Assembly: GCF_021130785.1 (NCBI RefSeq)
Contig: NC_060207.1
Location: 3,556,501 to 3,620,500 of the forward strand
DNA length: 64,000 nt
Source: Homalodisca vitripennis
Taxonomy: Eukaryota > Arthropoda > Insecta > Hemiptera > Cicadellidae
Reading direction: 5' to 3'
Shown here: piece by piece, positions 40,216 to 52,620 of the stretch
Numbering within the stretch: position 1 is the first letter of the stretch
Layout of the letters: the number at the start of each line of letters is the position of its first letter
The notes under the pieces: generated by a model
Databases searched by the model: none
What the model saw: the letters and a program-made list of their open reading frames with translations, nothing else
What the model was told of the DNA's origin: nothing
Position numbers and translations under genes: made by a program

Positions 40216-40938
40216 TGTAAACGAATTAAAGCATGAATGTTCACAGCTGAATTTTGATCAAGTTTATCGTAGTGAATCTGTTAACACAAAAGTTGAATTA
40301 TTATGTAGTATGTTAGACAAACTGTATATTAAATATGTGCCTGAAAGAAAAATATATAAAAAAAAGAAATTCTTGCCCGTGGATAAATGATGAATTGAAA
40401 AAATCTTATGAAAGACAGAGTTATTGTATATAAAAAGTATTTAAGAACTAAAGAACCTATGGTTTTGAATAATTATAGACTCTTACGAAATACAATTAGC
40501 GTATTTTGTTGAGAGACGCCAGGAATAGGCATTTTGGATCTTTGTTGTATCTTAATAAAAGTAATAAGGATTTATGGAAGGTAGTAAAGAGTCAGGGTGC
40601 AGGAAAAGCACCTAAGTGTTTTGTCTGATCCTGTTATAAATCTCAATGAATTAAATAAGTATTTTTGTGGTATAGATAATGAGATCAATGTTGGATTAAT
40701 AAATTATTATAAGCAATTAAGATTAAATTTGGATGTACATAATGTTTTCTCATTTCACAGTGTAAATAATGATATGATACACAGGGAATTAATTACAATT
40801 TCATCAAATGCTGTTGGGTATGATATAATTCAGCAAAAATTTATTAAATAAATTTTTCATGAAATATAAGATGTCTTATGCCATATTTTTAATAAATCTT
40901 TATCGAACTGTATATACCCTGAGCAATGGAAAAAAGCA
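40216..40938 (+). pseudogene. LINE linker between endonuclease and RT
   Basis: Remnants of the basic linker are visible. One piece near 40370-40400 reads as a Pro-Trp-Ile-Asn-Asp-Glu-Leu-Lys stretch after a shift. Another (about 40508-40600) reads RDARNRHFGSLLYLNKSNKD followed by LWKVVKS, typical of the segment before the RT. The open frame at 40597-40851 continues it, and EQWKKAMILPLPK (about 40921) joins it to the RT. Confidence 0.75.
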
Positions 40939-41695
40939 ATGATTTTGCCTTTACCAAAAGTAGCTAATCCATTAAAATGTAAGCATTATAGAGCCATAAA
41001 TATACTGTGTGCTCTAGGTAAGATTCTAGATAAGCTTGTATATAGACAAATTTGTACATTCATTGAGAATAATAATATATTATGTAAATATCAGTCAGGA
41101 TATAGAACTAATTATAGCACTCATACAGCACTGATAAGGATAACAGACGATGTCAGGGCTGCTATGGACAAGGGACAAGTGACAATCTTAATGTTATTAG
41201 ACTTTAGCCGAGCCTTTGATTGCGTCGATCACGGACTATTAATATCTATATTAGAGTCCTATAATTTTAGTCAGAGAGTCATTCATTGGTTTGATTCTTA
41301 CTTGAGTGATCGTTATCAGTGTGTAAAAAACAACAAACGGTTCCTTATCTGAATGGAATATTAATCCAGTAGGTGTGCCTCAAGGTTCGACTCCCTCTGC
41401 ATTATTGTTCTCACTTTATATAAATAGGATTACCGATAATATTGTATTTTGTGACACAATGCTCTATGCAGACGATTTACAGTTGTACATTAAGTGTGAT
41501 ATTAAGAATATGAACAATGCAATAAATTCTTTGAAGGCAGACCTCTCAAATATTTTCGATAGGTGTAAAGACCATGGATTAAGCCTAAACATTTCAAAAT
41601 GTAAACCCATTATTTTTGGAACACCACGTATACTAAACAAACTAGATTATAATGCAGTTTTACCTATCATAATAAGTAGTAGAATATGTACATAA
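40939..41695 (+). pseudogene. LINE reverse transcriptase domain, one frameshift
   Basis: The RT core is well preserved in two frames. The first frame (40939-41352) has HYRAINILCALGKILDKLVY, then SGYRTNYSTHTALIRITDD, then motif A as LDFSRAFDCVDH. The second (41375-41695) has motif B as GVPQGSTPSALLFSLYIN and the catalytic motif C as YADD. A shift near 41340 separates them. The catalytic aspartates (motif A DFSRAFD and YADD) are present, so the damage is mainly frame disruption. In motif B, the usual LGP after PQGS is changed to PSA. Confidence 0.92.
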
Positions 41696-42340
41696 AATAA
41701 CAAATCTTGGCCTTGGAATGAACTCCTTCCTCACTTGGTCTGACCAGGTTAATAAGAAAATTTATAATTGTTTGTAACAATTTAGAAATCTCTGTTTTAA
41801 ACCTCCGTTTCATATCAGAAAGATGCTGGTAACATCCTCGGTATTTCATCTATTGGATTATGTAATTGCTGCTTACTGTGATAGAAATGTAGAAATGACA
41901 AATAGACAAAGAGCTCAGAACGCTTGCATTAGATATATTTTTAACCTTAGATTAGATGATCATGTTACTAGATATTATAGGGAACTGGGCTGGCTAGAAA
42001 TGAGAGAGCGCAAGGAATATAGCATATTGTCAATGGTGTACAAAGTGTTAGATAGTAAAATACCTACATACCTGTATGAGAGATACACACGAATGTTCCA
42101 TGTGCATCTAAGAAGAACAAGATTTAGTAATGTAATGATTCAGTTCCCAATTCATCGTACTGTTATTTATACATAATCTTTCCACGTACAATCAATTAGG
42201 CTGATGAACATGTTAGACAATTCAATAAAAGAAAGCAGTCAGTTACAATTGAAGAAACAGTTGAAAGAATTATTACTAGAAAGATATGATATCGTACACA
42301 CAGAACTGTCATGGCAGATAGTATGTACATATTTATATTA
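41696..42340 (+). pseudogene. LINE ORF2 C-terminal tail
   Basis: After a further shift the C-terminal region continues: KPPFHIRKMLV (about 41800), LDYVIAAYCD (about 41850), RQRAQNACIRYIFNLRLDD (about 41905-41960), YYRELGWLEMRERKEYSI, and later QSIRLMNMLDNSIKE. This is the standard region after the RT in CR1/jockey-type elements (an arginine-rich segment ending in RAQNACIRYIF). The stop near 42340 is probably the original ORF2 end. Confidence 0.85.
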
Positions 42341-45261
42341 GTTAATAATCGTTTAGAAAGTGAAAGTAGTTTAATTTATTTCCTAAAGAACAATGCAGTT
42401 TCTTTTATGTAGACAACAAATAGTATTAGAATATAGTTTATAGTTAGAGTTTTTATGTGTTATAAATCAAACCAATGGTAAACAAAGCATCTCTGTATAC
42501 TTGTAAATTTTTGCATTGTAAGTACAAAACATAATATAATGAATGTATTTATTAGTACAGCTTTGCATTTAATAATGTAAATATTTGAGTTTTTGTAGTT
42601 TTTGGCGCAAAGAAAATGTGACTGCATCTGTTGTAATGATAATAACGTATTAAGCCACAATTTTATGTATAATAATGTGTGAAACGTTTTGGGCCTGTCC
42701 TGATGGAAGAGTGGACCTGAGGTCTACTAAGGTTCAGGTAATGAGGAAAAGGTAAAGTTAAGCCCATTTCCTGTCAGTCGCCTGGGTCAATACTTTCTAT
42801 CGAAAACCGTAATCAATCTATAGAATACTAAGCATTTATATACATTCAAATGTAAAACAAACACAATACTTATAGAATATTAATTGCATGATTAACAGTT
42901 TATACTTATAATCATTAAGCTTTGGAAATCTATATTATTCTTATTGATTTTTAAATATAGATATAGAAACTTATTTCAAAGATTTTAATTAAATGAAAGA
43001 AAACCGTTTTGATTTGAAATTAAAATGACGTAATGTAAATGTAAGTATATCAATTTGTGACAGTTATAAAAATTCATTGCAGTTAATGTCCTGATGTGTG
43101 TTGTTTATAAAGAAATTTTCACAATCTTGATTACGAAATATAAATTTTCATAACATTTTATTATCTTAACCTTTAATTTAATTTTAGCCTTAGTATTGCT
43201 ATTGTGATATATTATTTTCAAAATCTTCACTAATTAACCAACTATTTAATATTTTACATAATACTACATAGTACTAATTAAATAAAAATTACATGTTTTT
43301 GTATTTGAAAATAATTTGCTATAACAATAAATATAAAACGTTTTGAAATTGAAATAATATAGAATTTGTAGCATTAGGAAACAGCAAGTAAAGTTAAAGT
43401 TACATATTAATATAAGAGTCTTACTTTAACTTCCTGAGTTTTGGTTCAAAGTAATGTTTTCTTATGCATTAGTTAAATGCAATAAAAATACTAATCTAAT
43501 GAGATGCTTATTACATAACTTTGGTATCATTTAAAAAAAAGAAGGAAGTTTAATGTGAGCAAGGAAAAGTACCAAAGTTTCACCATTCCCAGGAAATTAC
43601 TTTAAGAAAGGAACTCTGTTTTCAGTAAACATAACAGATAATGCAATTTTCAAAGTTGGACATTCTTACTCTACACTTCATCATTTTAATCAAACTCGAC
43701 GGCACGGTTAGGTGTGGTAGTAAATAACATAACGCTCATATTTCAGTATGTTCGGTATGTGTGTGTGTGTGTTCACGAATGTATTCGTGTCACCATGGAA
43801 TGACGAGCGAAACAAAATAAAATAAGAACTAAATAATGAAAAGGTAGTCGCGGGACTTACCGACAGAAATGACTTCCTATAATGGGTTGTCAATATATGT
43901 TTTTAAAGTACGTTTGCTAATTACTATATGGTTATTTTTATATTTAAAAAAAATACGAAAAACTCAATTCTTTAACTAAAAAACTTTTATGTTTTATATT
44001 AATTTTATACATATTTTTGTAATATTGTTTACTTTTCATATCTTACAATGATCAATGACTTCTAAACATTAAAGTAATAAATACTTATACATTTTGTTTA
44101 TTGCTTTCTATAATTTTGTCACTATCATTTTCACTACAATCTCGTATTTCAGAAATAATTACTTCATTTAATTGTACTTTTATTCTAAAAATTGAATTAT
44201 GGGTGTATAACAACTGAAATAAGAAATGCAAATTTTGGAACAAAATGTTGCTAAATATATTTTTAACACGGGTATTGATTTACATTTGTCCTCGTATTTG
44301 TGGTTTTTAGCTAGCTTGATATTGTGTAATTTAATTTAACTTTTTTAAAGTCAGTGAATGGTTTTGACGTTTCTTCAGAACAATGTGTGTTAAAATCTGT
44401 TTTTACTTAATTTATTCACTTCAAAACCTCAAATACGGTTAGTTATTTGTAGCAAGTAGCGAGTTGCGTGTAAAACTACACAAATCTACTGCAACGAATC
44501 ACAATTAACTGGAACTAAACATATCAAGATGGCAAAGCGGCTAAGTGAGATTTTTTAGTAAAATCAGAAGAATGTTTTGTTTAAAATTTAAATTAATGAT
44601 GAGGAACAGCAGTGATAAGATTGTCAGTAGAGCTGAAGATAGAGACAGATCTCCGGTGAAACGGACCAAAATGAAGGAATTAGGACAGATCAAGGGGTCT
44701 AGAACAGTACCAAGCATAGAGTAGAAACCAAAGGTGTTGTCTGACGGATACAAACACGAGATCCCGAGCGTGAGCACAACAATAGATTGCACGCTCTCCG
44801 GTCGTAAACCCAGCAACACTGGAACCATTGAAATAACTATTAAAACTTTACTAGTATTGTTAATGGTAATTCTAAACTTAGGTATTATCTAAAAAATTTA
44901 AAACCAGCAAAAAATGATTTATATGATATGTTTTAATTCCGAAAAATACATACAAAAAATTTTATTATATCAGAACCTTGAATATGTATGAAACTCGAAA
45001 AGATACATTTTTTTCAATAATTCATCCTGCGCCTTTGATTTACAGATTAATATGAAAAGGCATCTTAGACTACTTATGGTTTAATAACAAATACATGTTT
45101 TAAAGACAAGAACTAATAATTGTCTTATCATAAATTAGTTTAATTATTCCAAGAAAGGTCAATTTTTTATTGGCTGAACGTGAAGTCTATTGTTCAAGGA
45201 GATGTGCAAATTTTATGTTTCTGTCGATTCGCCCGATACCTAGCGAAGACTTGATCTGTAG
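42341..45261. other. possible LINE 3' end, then AT-rich sequence
   Basis: 42341-42770 may be the LINE 3' untranslated region. It includes a GC-elevated block (gggcctgtcctgatggaaga near 42690). The rest is AT-rich. 44620-44830 is GC-elevated and carries a 95-codon minus-strand frame (44541-44828) whose first two thirds look compositionally coding-like, but I recognise no family and the tail dissolves into AT-rich sequence. Confidence 0.45.
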
Positions 45262-46262
45262 CTTGAAACTGCGCATGAATCTCATGTCTATGTGAAAACA
45301 TCTGCAAGTGACACAGGTAGCTATAGACTTGAAATTGCGCGTGAATCTCATGTCTATGTGAAAACATCTGCAAGTGACACAGGTAGCTATAGACTTGAAA
45401 CTGCGCATGAATCTCATGTCTATGTGAAAACATCTGCAAGTGACACAGGTAGCTATAGACTTGAAATTGCGCGTGAATCTCATGTCTATGTGAAAACATC
45501 TGCAAGTGACACAGGTAGCTATAGACTTGAAATTGCGCATGAATCTCATGTCTATGTGAAAAACATCTGCAAGTGACACAGGTAGCTATAGACTTGAGAT
45601 TGCGCATGAATCTCATGTCTATGTGAAAACATCTGCAAGTGACACAGGTAGCTATAGACTTGAAATTGCGCGTTAATCTCATGTCTATGTGAAAACATCT
45701 GCAAGTGACACAGGTAGCTATAGACTTGAGATTGCGCATGAATCTCATGTCTATGTGAAAACATCTGCAAGTGACACAGGTAGCTATAGACTTGAAATTG
45801 CGCATGAATCTCATGTCTATGTGAAAACATCTGCAAGTGACACAGGTAGCTATAGACTTGAAATTGCGCATGAATCTCATGTCTATGTGAAAACATCTGC
45901 AAGTGACACAGGTAGCTATAGACTTGAGATTGCGCATGAATCTCATGTCTATGTGAAAACATCTGCAAGTGACACAGGTAGCTATAGACTTGAAATTGCG
46001 CGTGAATCTCATGTCTATGTGAAAACATCTGCAAGTGACACAGGTAGCTATAGACTTGAAATTGCGCATGAATCTCATGTCTATGTGAAAACATCTGCAA
46101 GTGACACAGGTAGCTATAGACTTGAGATTGCGCGTGAATCTCATGTCTATGTGAAAACATGTGCAAGTGACACAGGTAGCTATAGACTTGAAATTGCGCA
46201 TGAATCTCATGTCTATGTGAAAACATATGCAAATGAGACAGGTAGCTATAGACTTGAAATTT
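45262..46262. repeat. 66-bp tandem array, 15 copies
   Basis: The word aaaacatctgcaagtgacac recurs every 66 bases (catctg at 45299, 45365 and onward). The period is 22 codons and the unit lacks stops in three of the six frames, which produces frames of 231 codons on plus and 338 and 237 on minus. Variants are limited to ttgaaattgcg/ttgagattgcg/ttgaaactgcg and gcgcat/gcgcgt, plus one extra A at about 45560. No start context, splice pattern or family supports coding. Confidence 0.97.
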
Positions 46263-46477
46263 CACATATGAGGGCGCATGTCACCCATAGGTTTAATCGA
46301 ATTCAGCTTTATGGCAGAAAGTTAGAGAATACATTACATTGGTCTTACGGTAAACATGATGGCAAAGATAAAATAGCAGAATAAATAAATTGTAAACAAA
46401 CGTAGCACACTTATAAGAGATCTTAACATGTAAAATATTTAGACGTATAGCGTAACTATCCCTTCACATACATTTTG

Positions 46478-46868
46478 TGACGCCTTGGTGTGTAGACCTT
46501 TATTATTGAACCCTTAAAGTGCCTTAAGTGTAAGTCTCGAGTAACTGTACAAAAACATCTAGACAGTGTCGAGTAGCATGAGACATTGTGTGTTAGACAC
46601 TGATACATATATGACGCCTTGGTGTGTAGACCTTTATTATTGAACCCTTAAAGTGCCTTGAGTGTAAGTCTCGAGTAACTGTACAAAAAACATCTAGACA
46701 GTGTCGAGTAGCATGAGACATTGTGTTAGACACTGATACATATGACGCCTTGGTGTGTAGACCTTTATTATTGAACCCTTAAAGTGCCTTGAGTGTAAGT
46801 CTCGAGTAACTGTACAAAAACATCTAGACAGTGTCGAGTAGCATGAGACATTGTGTTAGACACTGATA
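46478..46868. repeat. 131-134-bp tandem repeat, 3 copies
   Basis: The word gacgccttggtgtgtagacc starts at 46479, 46613 and 46744. Copies differ by 1- to 3-base indels (gtgtgttag versus gtgttag; an extra A in the second copy). Confidence 0.94.
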
Positions 46869-47980
46869 TGAAACTCAATTTGATGGATCGTATGTACCGT
46901 GTGGCAATATGTCTTGAGAAGTTACTTTAATAAAATACTTGAATTTCCTAGTAAAATTACATTAAAATGGTGAATGTCCATCTATTAAGTTTTACTGAGA
47001 GTCGTTACTCAGTAGGATGACGTAATAATTCTTTTCCTTGCCTTATCATATGTAACCATTTCTTTTCCATATGATTGCATTTCATTCCATCTGTCAATAA
47101 CTTAATTAGCTCTGTACTTGAAATCCTGCATTTAACCGCAGCGAAGCCTGTTATGTAATAAGTGGTGTGGCGTACTTCTACGTTTTAAATATTAAAATAA
47201 ACCATAATTAATTATGATGATATTAGTACGAGTTTCATAAAACTTGTATCTGATATATACTTAACTTGTAAACCTATAAATTGACACGCATTCAAATAAC
47301 ACTAGTATTAAAGAATGGATAGCAAAATGTTAATAAGAAAACTAGAGGTGAATAATAATCATGTTTCATTCTGGCAGTTATATACTAACTAATTGCACTC
47401 TTTATTTCTTAGTGCCAGTCCCGTACTATTATGATAATTTTATTAATTTTCATTTACAACGCAGAGTTTAACATAAAATCCAACTTTAAACTTAGTTTAC
47501 TGCTCAATTGCTGTTAATCGTTGCAAAACACTTCTGTTAAATCGCGCGAGTAAAAAGTTTCTGTTGAGGCATCATCATCCTTAACCCCTTCTAGATAATT
47601 AAAAGTTCCAAAACATAAACAAAAAGTGTTAAAGAATGTTCTCCGCCGTTTACTGTTATTTGCTCAAACTTTACGTAAGGTTTTTGTTAAATATAGGGTT
47701 ATTTTTCATATGTTCTTTCATAAACATGTTAATTTTGAAGCGATATTCTATTCCGGAAACATTAAAATGCATAAACTTCGATATAATGGAGAATCGAATG
47801 ACCCGACAGAACTTACAATGAGTTATCGCGAAAACAAATGGATGGACCCATTAAAACTGAAATCTATAAAATTCTTCCTTGGTCCATGACGGAACTATAT
47901 GCAAACTTTAAAAATTGTATGATTGTTTAAAGCAACCGTTATACGAACCTTTACATCGTTTCGACTTCAAAGCTTTAAGT
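46869..47980. other. AT-rich sequence with an old dispersed-repeat trace
   Basis: The stretch 47138-47180 (agcgaagcctg, then agtggtgtggcgtac) matches a second stretch at about 60750-60790, suggesting shared dispersed-repeat ancestry. Frames at 47626-47889 are not recognisable. Confidence 0.5.
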
Positions 47981-47982
47981 TT

Positions 47983-48465
47983 TGAGCTTCTTAGTCGTCG
48001 ACCTTCTTTGAATCTCTTCAGATGAACATGACTCTAAGATTCCAGGATTCAATTCTGAACAGCGTTAAATACCAGGCACTGCAATATAAGGAAGTTTACT
48101 GAAGCCGAACTCAACAATCATTTCGACTATTGCTACGTTATGTAAAACAAACTCGATTGCTTCACCGTGCATAGAGATCGTGTCAGTAACATCGTAGTGA
48201 ACTGAATTGCGCACCTGATGAGACGGTGAGACTTTAATTTTACCTATTTATAGGTTTCTTTGATGTCGAAAAGATGTAAATGTTTGTTTTGAGCTTTGGA
48301 TCTCTTCAGACGACATGACTCCAGATTCCAACGGTCAAGTCTGAAACAACGTCAGATGTCAGACGCTGCATTAAAAAAAGAAGGTGAACTGGAGCTAAAC
48401 TCAACATTCTAATTGAATCAACACTTCCTACCATAGCTTCGTTGTGCATGGAATGTGGTGGCTGA
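47983..48465. repeat. diverged direct duplication, two copies about 310 bp apart
   Basis: The stretches at about 47983-48150 and 48290-48450 share a series of words in the same order: ttgagctt, atctcttcaga, catgactc, agattcca, then gaagt or gaaggtgaact, aactcaaca, attg and gcttcgtt or gctacgtt. They differ by many substitutions and small indels, so the duplication is old, or both are members of one dispersed family. Confidence 0.65.
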
Positions 48466-48544
48466 GTGCCATTGAAACCTGTCACTCTATAGGCTGACAC
48501 GACTTCTCTTCTATCAGCCGACGAATTTAAAAACTTTTTTCTCT

Positions 48545-48720
48545 ATAATTGTCTGTCACTCTATCTGTCCCCAAGACATTTGGACAATAAAATCAAAGTA
48601 TAGATTTGAAATTTTGCAGACAAACTCGGTTCAGCTGTGGATTCCTACCTTATTTTGTGGACACCGCATGTCTGGAAAGTCTTGACTTTCCAGGAAATGT
48701 GCCACCCAAAATGATCGACT
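48545..48720. repeat. dispersed-repeat relic with a tctgtc lead-in
   Basis: The order gtctgtc, ctatctgtcc, aagacat, then tatagatttgaaatttt resembles 60671-60735 (tctgtttgtctatttgtccg, aagacatctcaagaaag, tttgaaatc). Similar strings are common in insect genomes as ancient dispersed repeats. No coding content. Confidence 0.45.
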
Positions 48721-48941
48721 GCTCATGTACTGATTACTCTTTACAAAATTAGCGTGTGATCACCATTGGTGTTGCATTTCTATCATCTACATTGGTCATA
48801 AGATTTTTAAAATTCAGTGGACAAGTAACAACTGATATATAAATAGATCAAAATGTATAAATTCTTTTTTTTTAAGTAAGTTAAAATAAAGGAACTATGT
48901 ATTCATTTAGATAATGCTCATACTGTGTTTTTTCTCCAAAT

Positions 48942-48980
48942 TATGTAATTAAACATAATTATGTATGTTTTAATTACATA
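48942..48980. repeat. AT-rich foldback, 16/17-bp arms
   Basis: The arms tatgtaattaaacata (48942-48957) and tatgttttaattacata (48964-48980) are complementary except for one extra base, with a 6-base loop. In AT-rich DNA this can arise by chance, but the length is notable. Confidence 0.6.
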
Positions 48981-51189
48981 CAGAAATATTAAATTCTCAG
49001 TTTAAACATGTTTAATTGGGCATTAAAAAGACAATGATATTTTAAATAATAATGTATATAGCCTATCAATGGAAGACAGAAAGATAATAATTCTCGAATA
49101 CAGGTTGCACATATAAAATTAAAGTATAGCTGTTTAAATCGTTCGTATTTATATATGAACAAGTTTTTATGTAAATTGTATTATAACCGAATTATTATAG
49201 AACTATTTAAGGTGGAAAAAGGAAAAAGTAGATGAGTTATAAAACATAATTAATTTTATGAATTTAGAAATTCAATATTATTTTGGGGATTAAATGTAGG
49301 ATTTATTGTGTAAATGTACTCAAGTAGATATCTGGTATATTCAAAATATATATTATTAGTTTAATTTTACAACGACATCAATACAAATAAAAGTACTGCA
49401 TTCTTTTCTATCTTTTATGTTAGCTGTAGCAATAAACACTTGCTTTTGCAATACAATAATTATGGAAAAGCACGTAATAGGTTTTGTTAGTTGTAGAAGA
49501 TTGAGGACGCGGGAGGTAAGAGTCACTATCAGTCAGTGGCGTGATTAGGTTATCCTACAAAAGCAAAGTTCCGGTCACTAGCATGAAATTAGAAAAGTTG
49601 AGCACCTCAATATATACTGTACTGACGGAAATTTCTCTGGAGAGCTGCTCTCTAATACAAACGTTTCTGGTTGCGCCAATAAACTGCTCTGATCTGCTCA
49701 TCCGTGTTCTGTGTCCAAACCTAGTCGTTATAAAGTGGAGACTGTTTTAACAAACGGATGGCAATTAGTTAACCTTATTTAATTTAAAGTTGTTTGATGT
49801 ATGGAATATTTTGATTGCTCAGTAACATCTACCAGTCTAAAAAGTAATCTTAGAATTATTGGTGGTTGGGGCCTCGAGGTATTAATAGTTTTTTATTTAT
49901 ATCAGTCGAATACCTAGCATAAATGAAATCTCATGAAAGATAAACACTTTGTAAGACTATAATGTGTTGCAGTGTGAACTTCAATAATTTCCTATGAATT
50001 TTACTGTCATAGGCCATTTACTATGCAAGTGTAATGGAATCTAAATAATTGTTATTTATCAATAATACTTACAACCACAGATTTGTGATAAATTGAGCTC
50101 CCACATAGATCCTACTGGTTTGTTTAAACTATCAAAGAACATGCTAATAAAGTTTCACCAAGTTTAATATTGTGTAAAAATTAAGTTATTCGTACGAGCA
50201 ATGTATACTCTAATACTAAAGCTGCTCGAATATGTGAATTTTTGAAAACTAGCTTTTACAATAGGGAGAAGTACATAAAACACTGCTTAAAACCATAGTT
50301 ATACAAAACTTTTAATAGTTTATAAATTAGACGAATAAAATATGAAATTAGAAATATAGGTAAGTTCACTTGAAAACATCTAATATATTTTATAAACTTC
50401 AAGCCAGCTTCAGAAGGACAAAGTTTAAATCATCAACTAGCCCCAGAAAGTATTGTGCTCCATATGTTTAAAAATGAAGACACATGGAATGCAACCTGGA
50501 TATTTGTACGTGACATTCGCCAGAAAAAAATAAAGAATGAGAGGCTGAGGAGAAGCCTATGGAACCTATGACAGCCCGTATAAGTGAGTTTACAGAGGCT
50601 AGACACTTACAGGCTGAAGTAATACTTAAAGTAGTTCCTGTTTAGAAGAAGAAAGAAAAGGGTGGTTTTTTAGTCGGTAAGAGTCCGACACACTCATATG
50701 TACGGGCGTCTGGTGTCTATGATGATTTTCCAACGCCCTGCGAACAGGAAAAAAATATATTTATATTTATAAAACTATTTAAAGTAATAAATAAACCAAG
50801 TACCTTAATATTAGTACGTTTATATAAAACATATGACGAGTACTATAGTACTAAAAACTGAATAATTCTGTGGTGAATGAGTGAGTGAGTGTCTACTATG
50901 CTCTAATTTCAAATTTTTCAATATATTAGGGGATATTAATTTTTATATAGGTGTTATAATTTGTTGCTAAGTTTTCCATTTTAACATTTCTTGGCACATA
51001 AAGTTTGTTATTAATGCCTCGACGAGTGAATTATTACTATAGGGTTAAGTTTTTCTATAGGCCACATCTCTGGTTTAATATAACCTACGTCTAAAAAAGT
51101 CTTCATCCATCATGTCCGAAAAACTTCAGATTTTAGCTTACTAATTAAAATTTAAGAAATGTATTTGCCACATTCCCTTAAAGTTAACC

Positions 51190-51305
51190 TCTCCAGACTT
51201 ATCGAGGTTGGCACAGGAGGCAACTGCAGCGCCCATCAGATTAGACGACCGTATTTCAACAAGAGAAAGCGATGCCAGTGCTGTAGCTTTCTAGCCGTTT
51301 TTCCA
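51190..51305 (+). repeat. dispersed-repeat relic, partner of 57965-58050
   Basis: On the plus strand, ttggcacaggaggcaactgc followed by agcgcccatcagattaga parallels the minus strand of 57965-58050 (ttggctcagagagaagctgc, then agtgcccatcagatta). One frame of both reads LAQxxxxxAxPIRL, which hints at a shared coding origin. I do not recognise the family. Confidence 0.5.
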
Positions 51306-52620
51306 TTGAAAATACACACAGTTATCGGACTTCCTTGTTGGTATACAAAAGTGGTGTGTAATTTAAAAAACTGTAAAATTGAGGTAAACATAGAAAAAAT
51401 AAGTTTGGAGACACGGGTTGAATATTGTGACTATATCAAAGAAAGCCTTTGTATTTTAATGACAACCGAGTATCATGGAATCATTACGAGTGTATATCAC
51501 ACGTGTATTTATTAGGTACCAATGTATCACAGTCATGAATGTCTTTCTCTTGGTTTTAAAATGTAAAACCTGGAGAATCTAAAGTCATCATGGATACAAA
51601 ATCAAGTTGCCCGGACAGCTAGGTTTGATAAATTATTATTAACGGTTATGTACCTACTGAATTACTAGTTATAATAAATCCTGTCCAAACTATAGTCCAT
51701 ACATAATTTTGGATTGGTCTAACCTTCCTAGAGTCGTTCTCTTGATGGCACTTCGATACAACCCTAACTGCCCCTTTATGTGATCATACCCGTGTGTAGC
51801 GCCGCGGAACCTACACACATGTTAGGGAAAATTATCTATCTATTATCTCCTAGAAACATGTACCATCATTCTTGTGTCATTGACACTTTTACGTCTTAGA
51901 TGACATCAAGTACAGCATTATAACAATGTGATAAATAAAATATATTAATTAACTATAAGATTGAAATATTGAGTTGAGTATCAATTCCTTCATCAGCAAT
52001 AATAAATACATTATTTAATAATAACTACTTATGTTACGATTGATCTTATATCGTTTATAAACAAATATTAGGGTACTAGCAAACTATTTTAATTTGTGTG
52101 TATACAGATTATTGTTTTAGTTGAATCATCGTTAATAGAAAAACCCGCGGTTTTTCATGTAATGTTCTTTGTGAAATAACAGGGCCGCCAAAGCCAATAT
52201 TAATAATGTTAAAACTACACACCACGCACTCCTAGGTGACGTGGAGAGGAAGGTAGTCCAATATCCTGTTCCATTTAGGAAAAATTCAACTTTAGGTCAG
52301 TGTGTCTGACCAACGGGATTGAACAAATGTTAATTACCATGAAAATGGTTTTTTATGCATGTTATCATATATCATTGACGACCTCCAACAATTTCGGAAA
52401 GGTCAGTGCGAAGAAAATTATAAATTGGATATTCGTAGTTTGTCTCAAATAAAGCACTTATGATGTTATATGTTAAAAACCCTATACTAATTGGAAGTCG
52501 GGGTATTTCACATATTTTATTACGACACTTCTCATTTAAAATCTCATTTAATATACTATGGATATTTTGCGAAGCAGAAGCACTGCTATACAAGCAATCA
52601 CATAAATAATACTTACGATT

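Larger units (their letters stand above)
39250..42340 (+). mobile_element. degenerate CR1/jockey-clade LINE (endonuclease-reverse transcriptase)
   Basis: This stretch encodes, in order and on one strand, the pieces of a non-LTR retrotransposon ORF2: an apurinic-type endonuclease, a linker, a reverse transcriptase and the usual C-terminal tail. The reading frame is broken by many shifts and stops, so no functional protein is made. Fragment order and approximate length (about 2.8 kb of coding remains) fit a nearly complete ORF2. No ORF1 is visible. The left limit is set at the CT tract. The right coding limit is the stop near 42340, and a 3' untranslated part may run to about 42770. I saw no target-site duplication. 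The RT style (HTALIRITDD, then DFSRAFDCVDH) resembles CR1/L2/Kiri-like insect LINEs, but the exact clade needs a tree. Confidence 0.9.
48721..52620. other. AT-rich sequence with small relics
   Basis: No gene is recognised. Noted inside are a long AT-rich foldback (48942-48980), a GC-elevated block around 50640-50740 (agtcggtaagagtccgacac) that may be the end of an old retroelement, and a coding-like trace at 51190-51300. The 118-codon frame at 51159-51515 is not supported as a gene. Confidence 0.5.

Noticed and set aside
45194..46384. Long repeat-protein genes of 231-338 residues on both strands
   Set aside because: The 66-bp unit is a multiple of three and simply lacks stops in three frames. 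Opposite strands cannot all be coding, and the frames shift at one extra A.
51792..51818. gtgtgtag and ctacacac inverted arms as an element end
   Set aside because: The arms are 8 bp with no target duplication or extended symmetry.
52138..52156. Palindrome gaaaaacc-cgc-ggtttttc as a regulatory site
   Set aside because: Only 8-bp arms, an isolated instance, and A/T runs make chance pairing likely.
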